Below are positions 36,165 to 45,471 of a stretch of DNA of 64,000 nucleotides, in pieces. The stretch's first letter is position 1. Each line of letters begins with the position of its first letter. This stretch comes from Atlanticothrix silvestris CENA357 (lineage in GTDB: Bacteria > Cyanobacteriota > Cyanobacteriia > Cyanobacteriales > Nostocaceae): contig NZ_JAECZB010000001.1 of NCBI RefSeq assembly GCF_016056295.1, positions 1-64,000 on the forward strand, written 5' to 3'. The notes beneath the pieces are model-generated. The model was not told where the DNA came from. It saw only the letters and a list, made by a program, of their open reading frames with translations, and searched no databases. The position numbers and the translations under genes were made by a program.

Positions 36165-37428
36165 TGTTCTCCCAGCACTTTCTTCAAAAGAATATGAAAT
36201 TTCATAAAATGAATAAAATCTCAGCCAACCAAGTACGTGCTTGATGGCTGTAGCTTGTTATGCCAAATTATTCCGTAGAGATCTATTCTCTTCGGTCAAT
36301 CAACTAAATTATTGAATTAAGTTTTTCGCAGACCACACATCCCACATCAGTTAAAAAATTGCCAAACGACATTTTTTAACTGCACTCCTCAGCAGTTTAC
36401 CTAGTCTGCATTATTTTTATACTTACTTCTTTCTATGAGCAATATGAGCCTTGACGCTAAATGCATAATCAAGACTCGTAGCAAACATCCACAAGGATAT
36501 TGCATAGCTCTATTACCAGAAGCTAATTTGCCATACAAAAAGCGGAGGAATCACTTCCTAAATTCCGATTGTATAGCAGCTAGTTATTCTAGACTCGCAA
36601 CCCCATAAAAGTAAAATCACTTAATAGCGATTTTCTAACTTCGGTATATAGCGGCGAGTCATTCTAAACTCCCAACCTCGCACAAGTAAAATTACTTAAC
36701 AGTAATTTACTTTTGAAGGATGAATACTTGAAAAATTTAAAATTCCTATATTTTAGCGTAACACAACAGTCCTGAATTTTAAGCCGACTTTGGGGCTAAA
36801 TTTTAAAATTTCTGGATTGCTAAATCTCAGGCTAGTCAAGCTTAGTATTCATTTCAAGATAACCAGTGTGTAAAAGCTAAATCATCCAGAAAAAGTGGAA
36901 TATTGATATATTGTGCTTAATATTACTTATAGTATTTATGTCTAAAAATAAATTACTAGCAACAATAAACCTATATTCTATTGTTGCGAGTTCAGCGAAC
37001 CAAAAATTTGTATAATTTAATTCAAAAATATAAGCCGACTACTGAAAAAACTTAAGTATGTTTTGTTTAGTTGAGAAAAGTTTTTTAAACAACTCAAAGA
37101 TCTATTGAGCTAATTAACTTAGAGAATTTCTCCTCAGAAAAAGACAATTATGAGAAAATTTTCCTCATCACAACATACCACTGCCACAAAGTAGTGCATT
37201 TGTACTAACCAACATATAAACAAAATCTAAAAATGAGGCTTGGCTGTAATGTAGCTTTGACCCCATCCACAAAGATTTATCAAACTTATGCTTTTCCATA
37301 CGCTCAAAGCTCTGTAAAGGTCAGCAAACGAGTATTATCTAATCAAAACTTTGCGCTGGCACAGGGTTATCTTAAAATGAGTATAGGATATGTAAACTTT
37401 CGTAACCTAAGCCAGAGTCCGCCCATCC
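36165..37428. other. Gene-free stretch upstream of sds, 1.26 kb
   Basis: It contains two tandem, imperfect copies of a 65-base stem-loop element (36571-36710). A 57-codon frame at 36435-36608 overlaps the first copy and has no ribosome binding site. The rest is AT-rich. Frames entering sds in another phase are shadows. Confidence 0.55.
36571..36710. repeat. Two tandem copies of a stem-loop element
   Basis: Copy A (36571-36634) and copy B (36644-36710) share GTATA-GC-GC-AGT-ATTCTA-ACTC-CAACC, then AAGTAAAAT-ACTTAA-AG. Each ends in a hairpin: AAAATCACTT with AGCGATTTT, and GTAAAATTACT with AGTAATTTAC. The hairpins differ in sequence but keep pairing. Confidence 0.6.
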
Positions 37429-38400
37429 ATGACCCCAGCCACCTCTCTGTTTACCCCTGTGGAAGCAGACCTGCAACTACTAGCAGAAAACCTCAAGCAG
37501 CTAGTTGGAAATCGCCACCCCATTCTCTTTGCAGCAGCCGAACATTTATTCGGAGCTAGGGGAAAGCGTATCAGACCAGCAATTGTTCTGCTGATATCGC
37601 GGGCCTCAATGTTAGAACAAGACATTACACCACGTCACCGCCGTTTAGCAGAAATCACGGAAATGATTCACACTGCAAGCTTGGTACATGACGATGTTGT
37701 AGATGAATCAGAGGTGCGACGAGGTGTTCCCACCGTTCACAGTTTATTTGGCAATCGGATTGCCATATTAGCGGGAGACTTTCTCTTTGCCCAATCTTCA
37801 TGGTATTTGGCAAATTTAGATAATTTGGAGGTGGTAAAACTACTCTCAGAAGTCATTATGGATTTGGCTACTGGAGAAATCCAACAGGGAATGAATCGTT
37901 TTGATGCTAGCATCTCAATCGAAACTTACCTCAAAAAGAGCTATTACAAGACAGCCTCCTTAATTGCCAACAGTTCCAAAGCAGCTGGGTTACTTAGTGA
38001 AGTTTCTTCAGAAACTGCTGAACATCTGTATAGCTATGGTCGTCATCTAGGTTTAGCATTCCAGATTGTGGATGATATTCTCGATTTCACGAGTACAGCA
38101 GATACTTTAGGTAAACCAGTGGGTTCTGATCTCAAAAGTGGTAATCTCACTGCACCTGTTTTATTCGCCTTAAGGGAAAAACCTTATCTAGAAGTGTTGA
38201 TTGAGCGAGAATTTGCCCAAGAAGGTGATTTAGAGCAAGCACTAAAGCTAATTCAAGACAGTCAAGGTATACAACAAGCTAGGGAATTAGCGGCTCAACA
38301 TGCTAAGTCAGCTGCTGAGCATCTAATAGTTCTTTCACCTTCAGAATCATACCAGGCATTAATGAATATGACTGACTATGTACTGAGTCGGCTTTACTAA
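37429..38400 (+). CDS. sds: Long-chain trans-prenyl diphosphate synthase (solanesyl type)
   Basis: A 323-residue all-helical synthase with both aspartate motifs, LVHDDVVDESEVRRG (first) and FQIVDDILDFT (second), and the GKRIRPAIVLL start of the IPP site. In cyanobacteria this enzyme makes the C45 side chain of plastoquinone. The choice of chain length rests on similarity of form to Sds and cannot be read from the residues alone. It ends in a strong two-way terminator. Confidence 0.92.
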   Translation: MTPATSLFTPVEADLQLLAENLKQLVGNRHPILFAAAEHLFGARGKRIRPAIVLLISRASMLEQDITPRHRRLAEITEMIHTASLVHDDVVDESEVRRGVPTVHSLFGNRIAILAGDFLFAQSSWYLANLDNLEVVKLLSEVIMDLATGEIQQGMNRFDASISIETYLKKSYYKTASLIANSSKAAGLLSEVSSETAEHLYSYGRHLGLAFQIVDDILDFTSTADTLGKPVGSDLKSGNLTAPVLFALREKPYLEVLIEREFAQEGDLEQALKLIQDSQGIQQARELAAQHAKSAAEHLIVLSPSESYQALMNMTDYVLSRLY

Positions 38401-38433
38401 ACAATTTTAGATTTTAAATTTAAAATTTTTAAA

Positions 38434-38489
38434 TTTGGAGTTGGGATTTTTGATTGTATCTAATAAATCCCAACTCCAAAATTTATTTA
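38434..38489. terminator. Bidirectional terminator between sds and the next gene
   Basis: TTTGGAGTTGGGATT (38434-38448) pairs perfectly with AATCCCAACTCCAAA (38466-38480), with A- or T-rich flanks on both sides. The convergent genes end at 38400 and 38487. Confidence 0.85.
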
Positions 38490-38999
38490 TGCAATATCGG
38501 GGGGTACTTGTTTAGGCTTCTGTTGTTTTTTTATCTGTTGTTGCATGAGTTTTTGCAATTCATTTCGCTGCACTTCTACGGTATGAGTGGTCTGACCCGG
38601 CGTTTCCAAAAAAACGATACTATCTACGGGTTCTAATGCCACCAACTGGAACAAAATGTGGGTAACAGGAAGAGGTTTCGCTACGATTTGAGGGTCAAGC
38701 CCAGCAGATGGAATTAGGGAAACATCCTGTATGGTAGAAAAAGCGTAAATCACACGCTTTTCTAATCCTGGATTTGCACGGTTACTCAATGTAGTTAGCA
38801 CCCACTCTGACTCCAAATTCTGGAGAATATAGTATTGGGAATGGCGTAATCTTTGAGCGATTGCACTAAGCACAGGAGAAATTGCTGCGACAATATTTGG
38901 TGTTATACCATCGTGGGGTGCATTGTCAATCAGCAATTGAATTTGTCTTTCTAAATCCATAATGACTTGTAAACGACTCTTGGGTAATGGCAATAACAT
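38487..38999 (-). CDS. Conserved-looking hypothetical protein, 170 aa
   Basis: A soluble protein of mixed alpha/beta content with no motif I can name. The first 140 residues look like a compact domain (WVLTTLSN, RVIYAFSTIQDV, ILFQLVALEPVDSIVFLETPG); the last 30 are Gln- and Lys-rich. It is divergent from hetZ, about 170 bases away, so the transcript leader of hetZ may run antisense through it. A Met at 38960 is an alternative start. Confidence 0.65.
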   Translation of the reverse strand: MLLPLPKSRLQVIMDLERQIQLLIDNAPHDGITPNIVAAISPVLSAIAQRLRHSQYYILQNLESEWVLTTLSNRANPGLEKRVIYAFSTIQDVSLIPSAGLDPQIVAKPLPVTHILFQLVALEPVDSIVFLETPGQTTHTVEVQRNELQKLMQQQIKKQQKPKQVPPDIA

Positions 39000-39169
39000 A
39001 AAAGTTAAGTGTGAACAATCCCATAAGAATTGGGAACAATAAAATAAGCCACATCCTAAACGCAGGATTGGCCTGTTGCATTTAGCTTATACGCAAAACC
39101 CAAAAAGCCAATACCCACGGTCGTACAGGTTGTATTTAAGCATGTTAGGGTCTTTTGAAAACCGAGACT

Positions 39170-40390
39170 ATGAATTCAGCCGCAACCGCAACAATTCCAA
39201 CCACAACAATTCCAACCCCAACAATTCAGGGAGAAAATTCTATCGGCGTGGAGGTGATATTTCAACTCCTATTCCAGGAGCTTCAGCAGTCAACCAAAGC
39301 TTCAGCCCAGAATTGCCACGATGTAGCTACACGAATTACCACCGAAGTATACCGGATTTGTAGTGAAAGTAAACGTATCCAGGCTTCCGGTGCGATCGAA
39401 AACTCGGCAATGACTCTAGCTCGGCATCGACTGCAACAGTGTCTGAGATACTATCAGTTGGGTTCAAATCGGGGCAGAGTAGAATTGCACAGTACTCTGA
39501 GTGCAATTATTTATCGTTACATTAATCCTCCTCAGCGGCAGTTGAGCTATCAAGGACGATTGACGATTATTGAAGATTTTCTCCAAGGTTTTTATTTGGA
39601 AGCTTTGAACGCTTTCCGGCGGGAGAGCCAACTTGGCCCCACTTATCGCCCCCAAACTCTTCTGGAATTGTCAGAGTACATGGCATTTACCGAACGCTAT
39701 GGTAAGCGGCGGATTCCTTTACCAGGTCGTCAGCAGCAGCTAATTATTCTGCGGGCCCAAACTTTCTCTCAACAGCAACCTCCAGAAACCAACGTAGACA
39801 TCGAACAAGCCGCAGAAGGTAGCAGCAACGAAGGTGATGGTTCTTGGGAAGAGCCAGCAGTACAGCAGTTGCGCTCAACAATGGCGACGCAAGCAGCACC
39901 CGAACCAGAAGAAGATACTTTGCGTTCGGTTGTAGTTACAGAATTAATGGATTATCTGGAACAACGGCAACAATCTGATTGTGCTGACTATTTTTCCCTC
40001 CGCCTCCAGGATCTATCGACACAGGAAATTGAGTCAGTTTTGGGTTTAACTCCTCGCCAGCGTGATTACTTACAGCAACGCTTTAAATATCATTTAATTC
40101 GGTTTGCCTTGTTGCATCGCTGGGAATTAGTTCATGAATGGTTGGAAGCTTCATTAAACACCAATTTGGGCTTAACTCCCCAGCAATGGCAAGTATACAC
40201 AGAACAGTTAGACGATAAACAACGATCGCTACTGGAGTTGAAGCAACAAGGACAGCCAGACGAAAAAATTGCCAAGACTTTAGGGCTATCAACAGCCCAA
40301 CTACAAAAAAGGTGGTTTAAAATTCTTGAGCAAGCTTGGGAAATTCGTAACTCCTTAGTGTCCGGATCAGGTGCATCTACTCATGAATAG
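39170..40390 (+). CDS. hetZ: Heterocyst differentiation regulator HetZ
   Basis: The start at 39170 gives 406 residues. An N-terminal Thr/Pro-rich stretch is followed by a helical domain (about 25-200) and, after an acidic linker, a C-terminal part with two helix-turn-helix-like segments (LSTQEIESVLGLTPRQRDYLQ and DEKIAKTLGLSTAQLQKRWF). Length, N-terminus and the following patU identify HetZ, known in Anabaena sp. PCC 7120 (alr0099) as an early, HetR-controlled gene needed for commitment to heterocyst formation. Its last eight bases overlap the patU start. Confidence 0.88.
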   Translation: MNSAATATIPTTTIPTPTIQGENSIGVEVIFQLLFQELQQSTKASAQNCHDVATRITTEVYRICSESKRIQASGAIENSAMTLARHRLQQCLRYYQLGSNRGRVELHSTLSAIIYRYINPPQRQLSYQGRLTIIEDFLQGFYLEALNAFRRESQLGPTYRPQTLLELSEYMAFTERYGKRRIPLPGRQQQLIILRAQTFSQQQPPETNVDIEQAAEGSSNEGDGSWEEPAVQQLRSTMATQAAPEPEEDTLRSVVVTELMDYLEQRQQSDCADYFSLRLQDLSTQEIESVLGLTPRQRDYLQQRFKYHLIRFALLHRWELVHEWLEASLNTNLGLTPQQWQVYTEQLDDKQRSLLELKQQGQPDEKIAKTLGLSTAQLQKRWFKILEQAWEIRNSLVSGSGASTHE

Positions 40391-41363
40391 TGACTCAGAA
40401 TCCTTACAAGACCGTTTGCTCGATTGGTTGTTGGCAAATCATGTCAATACCCACGAGCAGAAATTGGTAGATTGTAAGGAAATTGACGGGGTGGATAACC
40501 CTCCCAAGGAAGCAACTACATTAAAAAGTAGTGAGCTAGAGTTGGGAGGAACCCCCCAAACCTTTCAATTGGGAGAAATTCCTACTGTGCAAGAACGTTT
40601 CCAAGCCGTCCTCAAGCGTCGGTTACAAATCCAAACCGAAAACCACCCTCCGTTATTCCCCTGGGAATCACAAATAGTAGAGTATCCAGATTGTGTTGAA
40701 GAGCGATCGCTAGCACTCAGTCCTACCTGGGGATGGATGGCACAGCGTTCAAAGCTGAGCCTACCTATTCCCCTACCGGAGAATATTTTCCGGGAATTAC
40801 TAGAACAGTGCCAAACGCTGATTACATCTTCACTACCGCTAGGGGCAAAATTAGTTCAAATAGTTGAGGGCTTTTTCCCTAGTGAGTCTCAAACGCTCAA
40901 TGATATAGCTGGATTGGTGCTGAGAAGCACTTATCGGTCTGTAGACACCTTGGGTATGATGCCTAATATTCAGAGCGACTACTCTGATTTACAACCGCGT
41001 CAACAAATGGCATTGTCGCTACTGGCTGCTAAACAACTGCTAGAAAATCTGACTCTACCAGTATCACCATCGCATCCAGTAGTTGAAAGACAATGGCTAA
41101 CTAGTGCGGGTCTTCTAACCCTGAGGGTAGAATACATATCTCAGGGTCAGTGGACACAGTTACACGTTCATAGTGATTTGCCTACTAAAGGTATTTTGAA
41201 ACTGCAAGGCAGCGGTACTAAAGCCACAGCAAAATCTTCCGGTTCAGGAAACTTGAGCGTAGAACTACACTGCCAGCAACTTAACCCGACTTATACTCTG
41301 GAAGTTGAGTTTCCAGAACTAGACCAACAGTCGTTGTTGTTTGTGATTAATCCCACGATCTAG
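40383..41363 (+). CDS. patU: Heterocyst pattern protein PatU, undivided form
   Basis: From the ATG at 40383, overlapping the hetZ stop by eight bases, the product has 326 residues. The first 100 are polar and less ordered (SLQDRLLDWLLANHVNTHEQ); the rest is a helical region followed by a beta-rich C-terminus. In Anabaena sp. PCC 7120 patU is split into patU5 and patU3; here it is one continuous frame, as in Nostoc punctiforme. PatU3 opposes HetZ in pattern formation. The overlap suggests translational coupling with hetZ. Confidence 0.83.
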   Translation: MNSDSESLQDRLLDWLLANHVNTHEQKLVDCKEIDGVDNPPKEATTLKSSELELGGTPQTFQLGEIPTVQERFQAVLKRRLQIQTENHPPLFPWESQIVEYPDCVEERSLALSPTWGWMAQRSKLSLPIPLPENIFRELLEQCQTLITSSLPLGAKLVQIVEGFFPSESQTLNDIAGLVLRSTYRSVDTLGMMPNIQSDYSDLQPRQQMALSLLAAKQLLENLTLPVSPSHPVVERQWLTSAGLLTLRVEYISQGQWTQLHVHSDLPTKGILKLQGSGTKATAKSSGSGNLSVELHCQQLNPTYTLEVEFPELDQQSLLFVINPTI

Positions 41364-41458
41364 CCACTAACTATATCCATCGCTAGCATTCTAGATTGAT
41401 CAACGCCGACAAATTAAGATGATTTTCTTGGTTTTGCACCTGATCTTTTTTTAATAAC

Positions 41459-41507
41459 CGATCATTAGGGTTTCTACTTTTTTGCAAACGATCATTCGGG
41501 TTTCTAC
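41459..41507. repeat. Direct repeat, 19 bases, spaced by 30
   Basis: CGATCATTAGGGTTTCTAC (41459-41477) and CGATCATTCGGGTTTCTAC (41489-41507) differ at one position. They lie between patU and its terminator. Confidence 0.6.
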
Positions 41508-41548
41508 GATCAACAGCAATTAAAAAGACATAATGTACGAGATACTTA

Positions 41549-41587
41549 AACTCCCAAAGGCTTCCTTCGGGGAGTTCCTGTTTTCTT
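41549..41587 (+). terminator. Terminator of hetZ-patU
   Basis: AACTCCC pairs with GGGAGTT; an inner hairpin AAGG/CCTT extends the stem. CCTGTTTTCTT follows. It is about 190 bases past the patU stop. Confidence 0.6.
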
Positions 41588-41689
41588 AAGAGGGGCTTCC
41601 CGAAAAATAGAGGCTGAAAGCAGGGTAGTCAGTTGACATCCCCAGCATTGTGTTATTGCATCTACATCATCAGGTTGCTTACACTCTCA

Positions 41690-44008
41690 ATGTTTAAATT
41701 ATCCAGGATGAATCGGTTTTGGCCTCTATCTATGGGTCATGTTTGGCGACAAAATACGCAGGGTTCGTCTTTGAAAGAAGCGGAAGATACAATTTCCTTG
41801 CGTGTGCTAGTGCTAGCGTTGGTAATTATCGGAATTGTGGCAACAGATATTGCCACCGAGACGATATTTAGTCTTTGGGCAGTACCGCCAAGTATAGTCG
41901 GTGCGATTTGGAGTTACTACCGTCGTCGCCATGCCAATATTACCGTTAAGTTCTGCATCGCCATAGGAATGTTAATTGCACTGGGTGCTTTTTTTGGGCG
42001 ATTGCTGGGAGAATTGAACGATACGCGATTGGCATTGGCAGAGTTATTAATTCAACTCCAGATACTCCACAGTTTTGATATGCCCCGTCGTAAAGACTTG
42101 GGCTATTCCATAGTCATAGGCATAATTTTATTGGGTGTAGCAGCAACACTGAGCCAAACTTTAGCATTTGCACCAGTGTTGTTATTATTTTTAGCGATCG
42201 CCCTACCGACTTTAGGATTAAACTACCGTTCGCAACTGGGACTAAAAAAGTCAACAGTCTTTGACCAAAAGTCAAATGAAATTAAATTATCTTCACGTAT
42301 ACCTGTTTATTTTTTACTTTTTACTTTAGTTGTTGGTTTAGGGCTAGGGATTTTTGCTGTTTTGCCTCGATTCCCTGGCTATCAACTGCGGACGTTTCCT
42401 GTCAGTTCTCCTATTGAGGTGAAAGGCGGGTTTACAGGTCGTAGTATTATCAATCCTGGTTATGTCCGTCAAGGTAATGCTAATAATCAAGGTAGTGGTA
42501 GCAATGGTGATGGACAAAGCCAAGCAGGTCAGCCAGGACGCTTAGATAACGGTTTTTATTACGGTTTTAATAGTCAGATTAACCAAAACCTGGGCGGAAA
42601 GATGAAACCCAAGGTAGTAATGCGGGTGCGATCGCAGGCGGAGGGCTTTTGGCGAGTCTTGGCATTTGATCGTTATACAGGTAAAGGCTGGGAAATTTCT
42701 CGTAATGAAAAAGTCAGGACTATCAAGCGATCGCCTTGGTCTTACCAAATTTACGTAGCTACACCAGATACCCTTGCTAAAACTAGAGATGTCGTCCAAA
42801 CTTATACGATGGTTTCAGATTTACCTAATTTGATTCCAGCTATGACTTTTCCGCAAGAAGTTTATTTTCCCACACCAATCATTGCTATTGATCAAGAAGA
42901 TGGGTTGCGCGCACCTGTTGGACTATCCGAAGACCTTACCTACACAATTATTTCCAAAGTACCGTACCGCGATCGGGCTGCGTTAGGTAAAGCTTCTACT
43001 AACTACTTAAAAAAAATTACAGATTATTATCTGCAAATTCCTCCCGAAATTGAGCAAAAAGTCAGGGAACGTACTGAAGAAATTCTTGCCAACTACAACC
43101 GCGAAAGGGTCGGGAAATCTTTAAAAACCCTGGATTCGGCTTACGAAAAGGCTCTTTATCTCGCTCAGTACCTCAAACAAAACTACTCTATTCCTCAAAA
43201 TCCCTTGGATCTGCCTTATTTAGAAGAAAAAGACGACTTAGTAGAAGCGTTTTTGTTCAAATACAAGGGCGGGTATCCAGACCACTTCTCGACAGTTCTG
43301 ACAGTAATGTTACGTTCTATTGGCATCCCTGCGCGGTTAGTGGCGGGGTTTGGGGCTGGGGAATTTAATCCATTTACGGGGATGTACGTTGTCCGTAATA
43401 CAGACGCTTACGCGATGACAGAAGTGTATTTTCCCAAATATGGCTGGTTTGCTTTTGATCCAATTCCCAACCATCCTTTGATTCCTCCCTCAATTGAAGA
43501 TACTCAAACCTTTAGCGTCTTACGCCAGTTTTGGCATTGGGTTGCTGGGTGGCTACCTTCTCCAATCACGGGTTTATTGAATAATGTATTTGGAATAATA
43601 TTTAGTTATGTGAGTCGAGCGATCGCTTGGTTTTTAGCTTTATTTGCTCAGGGTTGGCTAGGTGTATTAACGGGCTTAATCTTGGCAACTACAGCAACCT
43701 TCTTGGGTTGGTTAGGTTGGAACCAGTGGAGAGAATGGAGCAAGCGTCGTTGGTTAGGTAAATTACCGCCTATGGAAAGTCTCTATCAACAAATGTTGCA
43801 ATGGGCAGCCCAAAAAGGTTTAGGTAAACATCCAGCACAAACACCCCTAGAGTATGCAAGCGTATTACATCAGCATCATGACCAAGCTACGGCTCAGGTA
43901 ATAGATGAAATTTGTCAAGCTTACGTGGGTTGGCGTTATGGTGGTCATACGCCTAACTTGAAACAACTGCGACAAAATTGGCAAGGTCTGAAAAAGACTG
44001 CTAAATAA
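41690..44008 (+). CDS. Membrane transglutaminase-like protein without catalytic Cys and His
   Basis: From the ATG at 41690 (no clear ribosome binding site; a Met at 41708 is also possible) the product has 772 residues. About five or six membrane segments lie between 40 and 215, then a large periplasmic part with a transglutaminase-like core (about 430-610), one more membrane segment (about 640-675) and a cytoplasmic C-terminal tail with a DUF4129-like segment. This is the TgpA layout. The usual GxCxHxA motif reads GYPDHFS, with Pro530 in place of Cys, and DAHAWxE reads DAYAMTE, with Tyr in place of His. It is probably a non-enzymatic protein. The gene is separate from hetZ-patU. Confidence 0.85.
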   Translation: MFKLSRMNRFWPLSMGHVWRQNTQGSSLKEAEDTISLRVLVLALVIIGIVATDIATETIFSLWAVPPSIVGAIWSYYRRRHANITVKFCIAIGMLIALGAFFGRLLGELNDTRLALAELLIQLQILHSFDMPRRKDLGYSIVIGIILLGVAATLSQTLAFAPVLLLFLAIALPTLGLNYRSQLGLKKSTVFDQKSNEIKLSSRIPVYFLLFTLVVGLGLGIFAVLPRFPGYQLRTFPVSSPIEVKGGFTGRSIINPGYVRQGNANNQGSGSNGDGQSQAGQPGRLDNGFYYGFNSQINQNLGGKMKPKVVMRVRSQAEGFWRVLAFDRYTGKGWEISRNEKVRTIKRSPWSYQIYVATPDTLAKTRDVVQTYTMVSDLPNLIPAMTFPQEVYFPTPIIAIDQEDGLRAPVGLSEDLTYTIISKVPYRDRAALGKASTNYLKKITDYYLQIPPEIEQKVRERTEEILANYNRERVGKSLKTLDSAYEKALYLAQYLKQNYSIPQNPLDLPYLEEKDDLVEAFLFKYKGGYPDHFSTVLTVMLRSIGIPARLVAGFGAGEFNPFTGMYVVRNTDAYAMTEVYFPKYGWFAFDPIPNHPLIPPSIEDTQTFSVLRQFWHWVAGWLPSPITGLLNNVFGIIFSYVSRAIAWFLALFAQGWLGVLTGLILATTATFLGWLGWNQWREWSKRRWLGKLPPMESLYQQMLQWAAQKGLGKHPAQTPLEYASVLHQHHDQATAQVIDEICQAYVGWRYGGHTPNLKQLRQNWQGLKKTAK

Positions 44009-44167
44009 CTCATTGATAAATTACATAATTTATAATCTTTACAGCATCAGGCTTTTAACAAAAACTTGATTTCAGGCATTCTGTGAGAAAATTAGCACTC
44101 AAATTCTTGCTCTGTCTACAGGTGAAAAATTGGCTCTTATTTTTATTTAGAGGGGTTAAACAACGAT

Positions 44168-44207
44168 ACAAAAATACCCTAGTTTTAGGCATTAGCTAAA
44201 ACCAGGG
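44168..44207 (-). terminator. Terminator of the ndh-nadK cluster
   Basis: On the minus strand CCCTGGTTTTAG pairs with CTAAAACTAGGG (one mismatch, short loop), followed by TATTTTTG. It lies about 30 bases past the nadK stop. Confidence 0.8.
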
Positions 44208-44238
44208 AATGTCAAATTTCAAACGCTGGAAAGAATAA

Positions 44239-45159
44239 TCAATTTCGGTGATTATTAGTGTAGCGAACCCTAGTGCCTGCCCAAAGCAACTTCTCTCGCA
44301 GCGTCTGATAATATGAATTGTTCTCCCGCAAAATAATAAACTTAGCCCGACAATCAGCCATTCGCACATCAACACGATGTCCAGGCCAAATTGAAGTAGC
44401 TAATACCCCATCTGTCCATAGCTTTGTACTCAAATCATAATCGCCCAAAGGCCAAACACTAACAACCACACCAGGAGGTAAAACCAAAGGGCGACTAGAA
44501 AGACTCATGGGACAAATGGGAGTGATGGTAATTGCTTCCATACCATCGTGCATAATTGGGCCGTTAGCAGAAACAGTGTAACCCGTAGAACCCGTAGGGG
44601 TAGAAATAATCAATCCATCTCCTACATATTGATCGACTACCTCACCGTCAATTTCCATCTCTAGAATTGAGGTAATCATGCGATCAGCGGAAGCCGGTTT
44701 GACACAAAATTCATTCAAACCCAGGTAGCGTTCAGTTACAGGTTCTAAATTTGTACCATGACCCTCGTACACGGCTGCTTGTACCATCATCCGTCGCTGA
44801 ATAGCATAGCGATCCTCAAACAGCCGATCCCAAACTTTTTCTGTATCTTGAAACTCATCTACTGACTCGGTTAGAAAGCCCAGATGGCCACCCACGTTCA
44901 CTCCCAAAATGGGTATACCAGCTGGGGCTAAATGTCTGGCACTAGTTAGAACAGTACCATCACCACCAAGTACTAAAGCCAAATCGATGGGTTGAGCCGC
45001 TGAAGCCAAAAATACCGGATAAGGGTTATCTTTAGGCCCACTAGGCCCCATCAGAACTTGGCAATTGCGATTTTCCAGTTGTTTAGCGCAGAGTTCTGCC
45101 CAGCGTTTACTCTGGGAATCTCGCGCCTTATAAGCAATGATTACCTGCTTGAGTTGCAC
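44239..45159 (-). CDS. nadK: NAD kinase
   Basis: A 306-residue enzyme that makes NADP+ from NAD+. LVLGGDGTVLTSAR carries the GGDGT motif, NVGGHLGFLTES and the PTGSTGYTVSANGP substrate site are complete. The start is taken as GTG at 45159, six bases past the ndhE stop; a TTG at 45165 is directly adjacent to that stop. The close spacing makes it the last gene of the ndhAIGE operon, a sensible place for an enzyme that supplies the photosynthetic electron acceptor. Confidence 0.95.
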   Translation of the reverse strand: MQLKQVIIAYKARDSQSKRWAELCAKQLENRNCQVLMGPSGPKDNPYPVFLASAAQPIDLALVLGGDGTVLTSARHLAPAGIPILGVNVGGHLGFLTESVDEFQDTEKVWDRLFEDRYAIQRRMMVQAAVYEGHGTNLEPVTERYLGLNEFCVKPASADRMITSILEMEIDGEVVDQYVGDGLIISTPTGSTGYTVSANGPIMHDGMEAITITPICPMSLSSRPLVLPPGVVVSVWPLGDYDLSTKLWTDGVLATSIWPGHRVDVRMADCRAKFIILRENNSYYQTLREKLLWAGTRVRYTNNHRN

Positions 45160-45165
45160 ACGCAA

Positions 45166-45471
45166 TTACCACTTCAGGAGATTAAACTGCTCCATATCGA
45201 CGGTATCACGGTTGCGATAAATGGCAAGCACGATCGCCAAACCTACCGCCGCCTCAGCAGCTGCCACGGTAATCACAAATACGGTGAAAACCTGACCCTT
45301 AATTAATATTGAGTCAAGGAAGTTGGAAAATGCCATTAAATTCAGATTAACGGCATTGAGTAATAACTCAATTGACATCAGCACCCGTACAGCATTGCGA
45401 CTGGTAATTAAACCATAAATGCCAATACAGAACAAAGCTGCTGCAAGTAATAAAAAGTACTGGAGTTGCAT
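45166..45471 (-). CDS. ndhE: NDH-1 subunit NdhE (NuoK-like)
   Basis: A 101-residue membrane protein with three membrane segments (about 4-22, 28-48, 58-82). [17 protein letters not shown], with the conserved Glu in the second segment and a second Glu in [11 protein letters not shown], is the NuoK signature. It belongs to the proton-pumping membrane arm of the photosynthetic NDH-1 complex, used for respiration, cyclic electron flow and CO2 uptake. Confidence 0.95.
   Translation of the reverse strand: MQLQYFLLLAAALFCIGIYGLITSRNAVRVLMSIELLLNAVNLNLMAFSNFLDSILIKGQVFTVFVITVAAAEAAVGLAIVLAIYRNRDTVDMEQFNLLKW

Noticed and set aside
36435-36608. 57-codon frame upstream of sds
   Set aside because: No ribosome binding site, and its end is formed by the first tandem stem-loop copy, so it is likely chance.
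37233-37559. 108-codon plus-strand frame overlapping the sds start
   Set aside because: It runs into sds in another phase and has no ribosome binding site.
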